64,000 nt of DNA from Thermohalobaculum sediminis (GTDB taxonomy: Bacteria; Pseudomonadota; Alphaproteobacteria; Rhodobacterales; Rhodobacteraceae). Below are positions 59,768-64,000 of the stretch, in pieces. Both the position numbers and the translations under genes were made by a program. Within the stretch, counting starts at the first letter, position 1, and each line of letters begins with the position of its first letter. The notes under the pieces are model-generated. The model did not search any database. It had not been told where the DNA came from and saw nothing but the letters and a program-made list of their open reading frames with translations. Where the stretch lies: the NCBI RefSeq assembly GCF_023487995.1, contig NZ_JAMFKN010000003.1, positions 1 to 64,000 on the forward strand. The letters run 5' to 3'.

Positions 59768-60868
59768 ATGCCCGAGACATTCGCTCACGCCGACGATCTC
59801 GGCCCCGAGAAGGTGATCGAGATCACCGACCCCCGCGCCGGGCTGCGCGCCGTGCTGGTGGTGGACAACACCGCCGCCGGCCCTGCCATCGGCGGCTGCC
59901 GCATGGCACCGGACGTGTCGGTCGCGGAATGCGCGCGGCTCGCCCGCGCGATGACGCTGAAGAACGCCGCGGCGAGCCTGCCGCATGGCGGGGGCAAGTC
60001 GGTCATCTTTGCCGACCCGAAGATACCCGCGGAGGGAAAGGAGCGCCTGATCCGCAGCTTTGCCCGCGCCATCGGCGAGGTGCGAAGCTACATCGTCGGC
60101 CCCGACATGGGCACGGACGAGACCGCGATGGCCTGGGTGCGCGACGAGATCGGCCGTGCCGTGGGCCTGCCGCGCGAGGTTGGCGGCATTCCGCTCGACG
60201 AGATCGGGGCGACGGCGCATGGGCTGGTCGCCGCGGCGAAGGCGGCCGAGCCCTTCTCGGGCATCGCGCTGAAGGGCGCGCGCGTCGCCGTGCAGGGCTA
60301 TGGCGCGGTCGGGCGCTGGGTTGCGCATTTCCTCGGGCGAGAGGGCGCCGTGATCGTCGCGGTCTCCGACTCGCGCGGCGGCATCGCAGCGGCGGACGGG
60401 CTCGACCTCGACCGGCTCGACGCGCTGAAGGCCGACGGGCGCAGCGTGGCAGAACTCGGCGGCGCCACCCGGCTCGACCCCGGCGAGATCATCGGCGCCG
60501 GGTGCGACATCCTGATCCCCGCCGCACGGCCCGACGTGATCCGCGCGGAGAACGCCGGACGCGTGCGCGCGAGGATGGTGCTGGAAGGCGCGAACATCCC
60601 CGCGACGGCCGAGGCCGAGGCCGCGCTGGCCGGGCGCGGGATCCTCGTCGTGCCCGACTTCATCGCCAATGCGGGCGGCGTGATCTGCGCCGCGGTCGAG
60701 CATCGCGGCGGCGGCGAGAGCGAGGCGCTTGCCGTCATCGCCGAGCGCGTCGGGCGCAACACCGCCGAGGTGCTGGACCGCGCGAGGCGCGACCACACTC
60801 TGCCCCGCGAGGCGGCCTTCGCGATGGCGGCCGAGCGGGTGCGCCGCGCGGCCTCGTTCCGGCGCTGA
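59768..60868 (+). CDS. Leu/Val/Phe-type amino acid dehydrogenase
   Basis: NAD-dependent oxidative deaminase of the Glu/Leu/Phe/Val dehydrogenase family. The catalytic Lys is in LPHGGGKSVIFADP, the Asp in GPDMGTDETAMAW, and the Rossmann loop in RVAVQGYGAVGRWVAHFL. It is shorter than glutamate dehydrogenase and lacks its first helices, as in leucine/valine dehydrogenases. In this operon it would convert branched-chain amino acids to the 2-oxo acids used by Bkd. GGAGGAAAGAG precedes the ATG. 366 aa. Confidence 0.88.
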   Translation: MPETFAHADDLGPEKVIEITDPRAGLRAVLVVDNTAAGPAIGGCRMAPDVSVAECARLARAMTLKNAAASLPHGGGKSVIFADPKIPAEGKERLIRSFARAIGEVRSYIVGPDMGTDETAMAWVRDEIGRAVGLPREVGGIPLDEIGATAHGLVAAAKAAEPFSGIALKGARVAVQGYGAVGRWVAHFLGREGAVIVAVSDSRGGIAAADGLDLDRLDALKADGRSVAELGGATRLDPGEIIGAGCDILIPAARPDVIRAENAGRVRARMVLEGANIPATAEAEAALAGRGILVVPDFIANAGGVICAAVEHRGGGESEALAVIAERVGRNTAEVLDRARRDHTLPREAAFAMAAERVRRAASFRR

Positions 60869-60873
60869 CCGCC

Positions 60874-61740
60874 TCAGCCCAGCCGCACGCGCTTCTGCAT
60901 CCAGAAGGCGGCAAGCGCCGTGAGCGAGAGCGTCGTCGTCATCAGGATGAAGGCCACCGCCGCGCCGAACGGCCAGTTGTTGAGCTGGAACTGCCCGAAC
61001 ACCAGCGGCGCCATCATCTTGAACTCGGGCCCACCCAGCAGCACGGGCGTGGCATAGGCGTTCATGCCCAGGATGAAGGTCAGGATCGTACCCGCGATGA
61101 TGCCGGGCAACGCCATCGGCCACAGCACCCGGCGGAACATCGTCATCGGGGCCGCGCCCAGCGAGAAGGCAGCCTCCTCCATCGCCCGGTCGATGCCCTC
61201 GATCACGCTCTGCAGGGTCAGGACCATGAAGGGCAGGTTCACGGCGATGATGCCGATGATGACGGCCTGCGTGGTGAACATGAGCTCGGTCGGCCCCGAG
61301 GCGAGGCCGAGATCCATCAGCGAGATGCTAAGGAACCCCTGGCTGCCGAACAGCGTCATCCACCCCGCCGCGCGCACCGCGTTGCCGACGAAAAGCGGCA
61401 TGACGACGAGGATGATCAGCACGTTCTTGAAGCGAGACTGCGTGCGCGCCAGCACATAGGCCAGCGGAAAGCCCATGATCAGGCAGACCAGCGTGCAGAA
61501 CATCGCCACCCAGACCGTGGTGAAGAATACGTCGAGATAATAGATGTCGGTGAAGAACTTGACGTAGTTCGCGGGCGAGACCGTCTCGATCATCAGCTCG
61601 CGCGGGTCGTAGAGGTTGAGGCTGTAGCGCAGCAGCAAGAGCACCGGCAGCACGAGGCCGATCACGGTCATGACGGCCGCCGGGCCCACCAGCGAGCTTG
61701 CGGTGATCGGCGATCCGGTGCGGGCGCTGTCGCTCTGCAT
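60874..61740 (-). CDS. ABC transporter permease (PotB/PotH-like)
   Basis: Six-span inner-membrane permease with the EAA loop EEAAFSLGAAPMTMFRRVLWPMALPGI. Type is spermidine/putrescine or related small cation uptake. 288 aa. It is the last gene of an operon whose first permease is cut at the window edge; a strong hairpin separates it from the binding-protein gene. Confidence 0.9.
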   Translation of the reverse strand: MQSDSARTGSPITASSLVGPAAVMTVIGLVLPVLLLLRYSLNLYDPRELMIETVSPANYVKFFTDIYYLDVFFTTVWVAMFCTLVCLIMGFPLAYVLARTQSRFKNVLIILVVMPLFVGNAVRAAGWMTLFGSQGFLSISLMDLGLASGPTELMFTTQAVIIGIIAVNLPFMVLTLQSVIEGIDRAMEEAAFSLGAAPMTMFRRVLWPMALPGIIAGTILTFILGMNAYATPVLLGGPEFKMMAPLVFGQFQLNNWPFGAAVAFILMTTTLSLTALAAFWMQKRVRLG

Positions 61741-61769
61741 CCTCGGCTTCCGGGGCTGGCGGCGTGAGG

Positions 61770-61794
61770 GGCGCGGCCGGGTGGCGGCCGCGCC
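61770..61794 (-). promoter_or_regulatory. Intercistronic hairpin after the ABC binding-protein gene
   Basis: Perfect 10-bp stem GGCGCGGCCG/CGGCCGCGCC with a 5-nt loop between the binding-protein stop and the permease start. Same layout as at dctP and tctC. Confidence 0.55.
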
Positions 61795-61815
61795 GGGGTT
61801 CGCGTCAGGCGGGGC

Positions 61816-62865
61816 TCAGCCCTTGAAGTCCTTGTCCCACCACTCCTTGAGGGCCACGTCGTTCTCCATCATGAAGCCGTAGTCCATGTTGACGAGGTTC
61901 GCGCGCTCCTCGGGCGTGAAGCCGATGCGCTCGTTGAGATCGGGCGCGACATTGGCGTTCGTCACCGTCGGGTTGTAGCCCATGTCGATGGCGAAATTCT
62001 CCTGCGCCCCCGCCTCGAGCATCGCGTCGAGATAGGCATAGGCGCCGTCGAGGTTGGGCGCGTTCTTGGGGATCGCGAAGCCCGAGACATAGGCGATCGC
62101 CCCCTCGCTTGGCGCCACCGACTTCACGTTGATGCCGGCGTTCTGCCACTGCACCGTGCGGGCCTTCCACATGATGCCGATGTCGATCTCGCTGGTGGCG
62201 AGACCCTGCGCGAAGGCCTCGTTGGTCGGGTAGATGCGCGCCCCCGCCTTGCGCACGTCGATCAGCCGCTGCTGGCCGGGCGCGAGGTTCGTGGTGCTGC
62301 CGCCCGCGGCCAGCGCGGCGGCAACCAGCGTGTACTGGTACTGGATGTCGATCAGGCCCAGCCGGTCGCTCCACTTGCCGTCGAACACGTCCGCATAGCT
62401 CTTGGGCGCGTCCACCTTGTCGGGGTTGTAGACCGCGACCATGCCCGAATAGATGTGGCCGACGCCGTGGGGGTATTTCATCGACTCGAGCAGGTTGGGC
62501 CCGTTCTTCAGGCGGCTGTAATCGACCTCCTGCGTCAGGCCCTGCTCGAACACCTGGTACATGTTGACGGCGCTGAGGCCCTGCAGGTCGGTGGTGCCGC
62601 GCGGCAGGCGCCGCTCGGCCGCCATCTTGGCGCGCCGCTCAGGGTCGCCGGCCTGGTCCTGGATCACCTCCCAGCCCGCGGGGATCAGGAAGGGCTGCTC
62701 GATGTTCTTGTTGAGCAGCCGCGCATAGTCGCCGCCCCAGGTGCCGACGACGACCCGGCCCTTGGCCTGGGCGCGGGCGACAAAGGGGCTCGAGATCGCG
62801 CTGACGGCCGCTAGGCCGCCCATGCCCTGCATGAGACGGCGCCGTGAGATCGGTCTGCTGGTCAT
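61816..62865 (-). CDS. ABC transporter substrate-binding protein (PotD-like)
   Basis: Periplasmic PotD/PotF-like binding protein. The N-terminus MTSRPISRRRLMQGMGGLAAVSAISSPFVARAQA carries a twin-arginine-like SRRRLM motif, so Tat export is likely. Mature part VVVGTWGGDYARLLNKNIEQPFL, GTTDLQGLSAVNMYQVF and YSGMVAVYNPDKV are family features. 349 aa. Substrate could be a polyamine or other small cationic amine. Confidence 0.88.
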   Translation of the reverse strand: MTSRPISRRRLMQGMGGLAAVSAISSPFVARAQAKGRVVVGTWGGDYARLLNKNIEQPFLIPAGWEVIQDQAGDPERRAKMAAERRLPRGTTDLQGLSAVNMYQVFEQGLTQEVDYSRLKNGPNLLESMKYPHGVGHIYSGMVAVYNPDKVDAPKSYADVFDGKWSDRLGLIDIQYQYTLVAAALAAGGSTTNLAPGQQRLIDVRKAGARIYPTNEAFAQGLATSEIDIGIMWKARTVQWQNAGINVKSVAPSEGAIAYVSGFAIPKNAPNLDGAYAYLDAMLEAGAQENFAIDMGYNPTVTNANVAPDLNERIGFTPEERANLVNMDYGFMMENDVALKEWWDKDFKG

Positions 62866-62891
62866 GGTCCTCTCCCTTTCTGTGATCGGTG

Positions 62892-63946
<1,055 letters not shown>

Positions 63947-63947
<1 letters not shown>

Positions 63948-64000
63948 CAGACTGCCCGGCTAAGCTTCACGAAACGGTCGGTCACAAGCATCGCCACCGC
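63947..64000 (-). CDS. ABC transporter permease, partial (C-terminus only)
   Basis: The last 17 residues of a gene that enters from the right edge: AVAMLVTDRFVKLSRAV then TGA, which overlaps the ATG of the ATPase gene (ATGA). The place in the operon and the end of the sequence fit a PotC/PotI-like second permease. Confidence 0.6.

Overview
The window is high-GC chromosomal DNA from an alphaproteobacterium, most likely a member of the Rhodobacterales/Rhodobacteraceae. The evidence is gene content: divergent ethylmalonyl-CoA mutase and crotonyl-CoA carboxylase/reductase (ethylmalonyl-CoA pathway), two non-pyrrolysine MttB-type methyltransferase homologues, TRAP and TTT transporters with their binding proteins, a Sat-CysC fusion, murA followed by a DUF2948 gene, and many ATGA/GTGA gene overlaps. 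Most long antisense reading frames are GC-driven shadows and are left out.

Layout. 0.2-3 kb: an LPS-type GT2 glycosyltransferase divergent from sat-cysC, which ends in a clear intrinsic terminator. 3-8.3 kb: a minus-strand RiPP operon, read right to left. It holds a 41-residue precursor gene (8190-8315), a PqqD-like recognition protein, a lasso-type B2 leader peptidase, an ATP-grasp protein, an HPr-kinase-like protein and an ABC exporter. It has paeninodin-type parts, but no asparagine-synthetase-like lasso cyclase and no acceptor Asp/Glu in the core, so the product is probably not a classical lasso peptide. 8.6-15 kb: a mixed metabolic stretch (HAD phosphatase, MttB homologue, dehydrogenase, pirin, pyroglutamyl peptidase, alpha/beta hydrolase). 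15.4-19.5 kb: GreA-like protein, ecm and ccr. 19.5-24 kb: RecD-like helicase, DUF2125 protein, DUF1508 protein and a GST. 24-31.6 kb: TRAP transporter operon, divergent PrpD-family gene and cupin, patatin lipoprotein, hydroxyacid dehydrogenase. 31.6-37.2 kb: GlxA-type regulator divergent from the second MttB homologue, a secreted protein, DUF2948, murA.

37.3-44.2 kb is a genomic island. An intact tRNA-Thr(GGT) stands at its left edge, and a 49-bp exact copy of the tRNA 3' end lies at 44137-44185. No integrase remains. The island carries a palindromic mini-element, a broken IS5/IS427-type insertion sequence, an IS5 transposase fragment and a tightly coupled Dlt-like operon: SGNH hydrolase, adenylation enzyme fused to a carrier domain, sulfotransferase, MBOAT acyltransferase, and an unlisted 47-residue membrane microprotein ending FRYGRL. 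It is best read as a cell-envelope acylation system in a Gram-negative host.

44.3-64 kb is dominated by uptake and peptide/amino-acid catabolism: a C69-like N-terminal hydrolase with Ser2 in place of Cys, a TTT transporter with its own two-component system and a further binding protein, aldo/keto reductase, M20 peptidase plus gamma-glutamyltransferase, a branched-chain 2-oxoacid dehydrogenase operon (E1a, E1b, E2) ending in a Leu/Val-type amino acid dehydrogenase behind an FNR-like box, and a polyamine-type ABC transporter cut by the window end. Recurrent regulatory features include TGTCGC repeats at four transporter/methyltransferase promoters, and strong hairpins between each binding-protein gene and the following permease gene.
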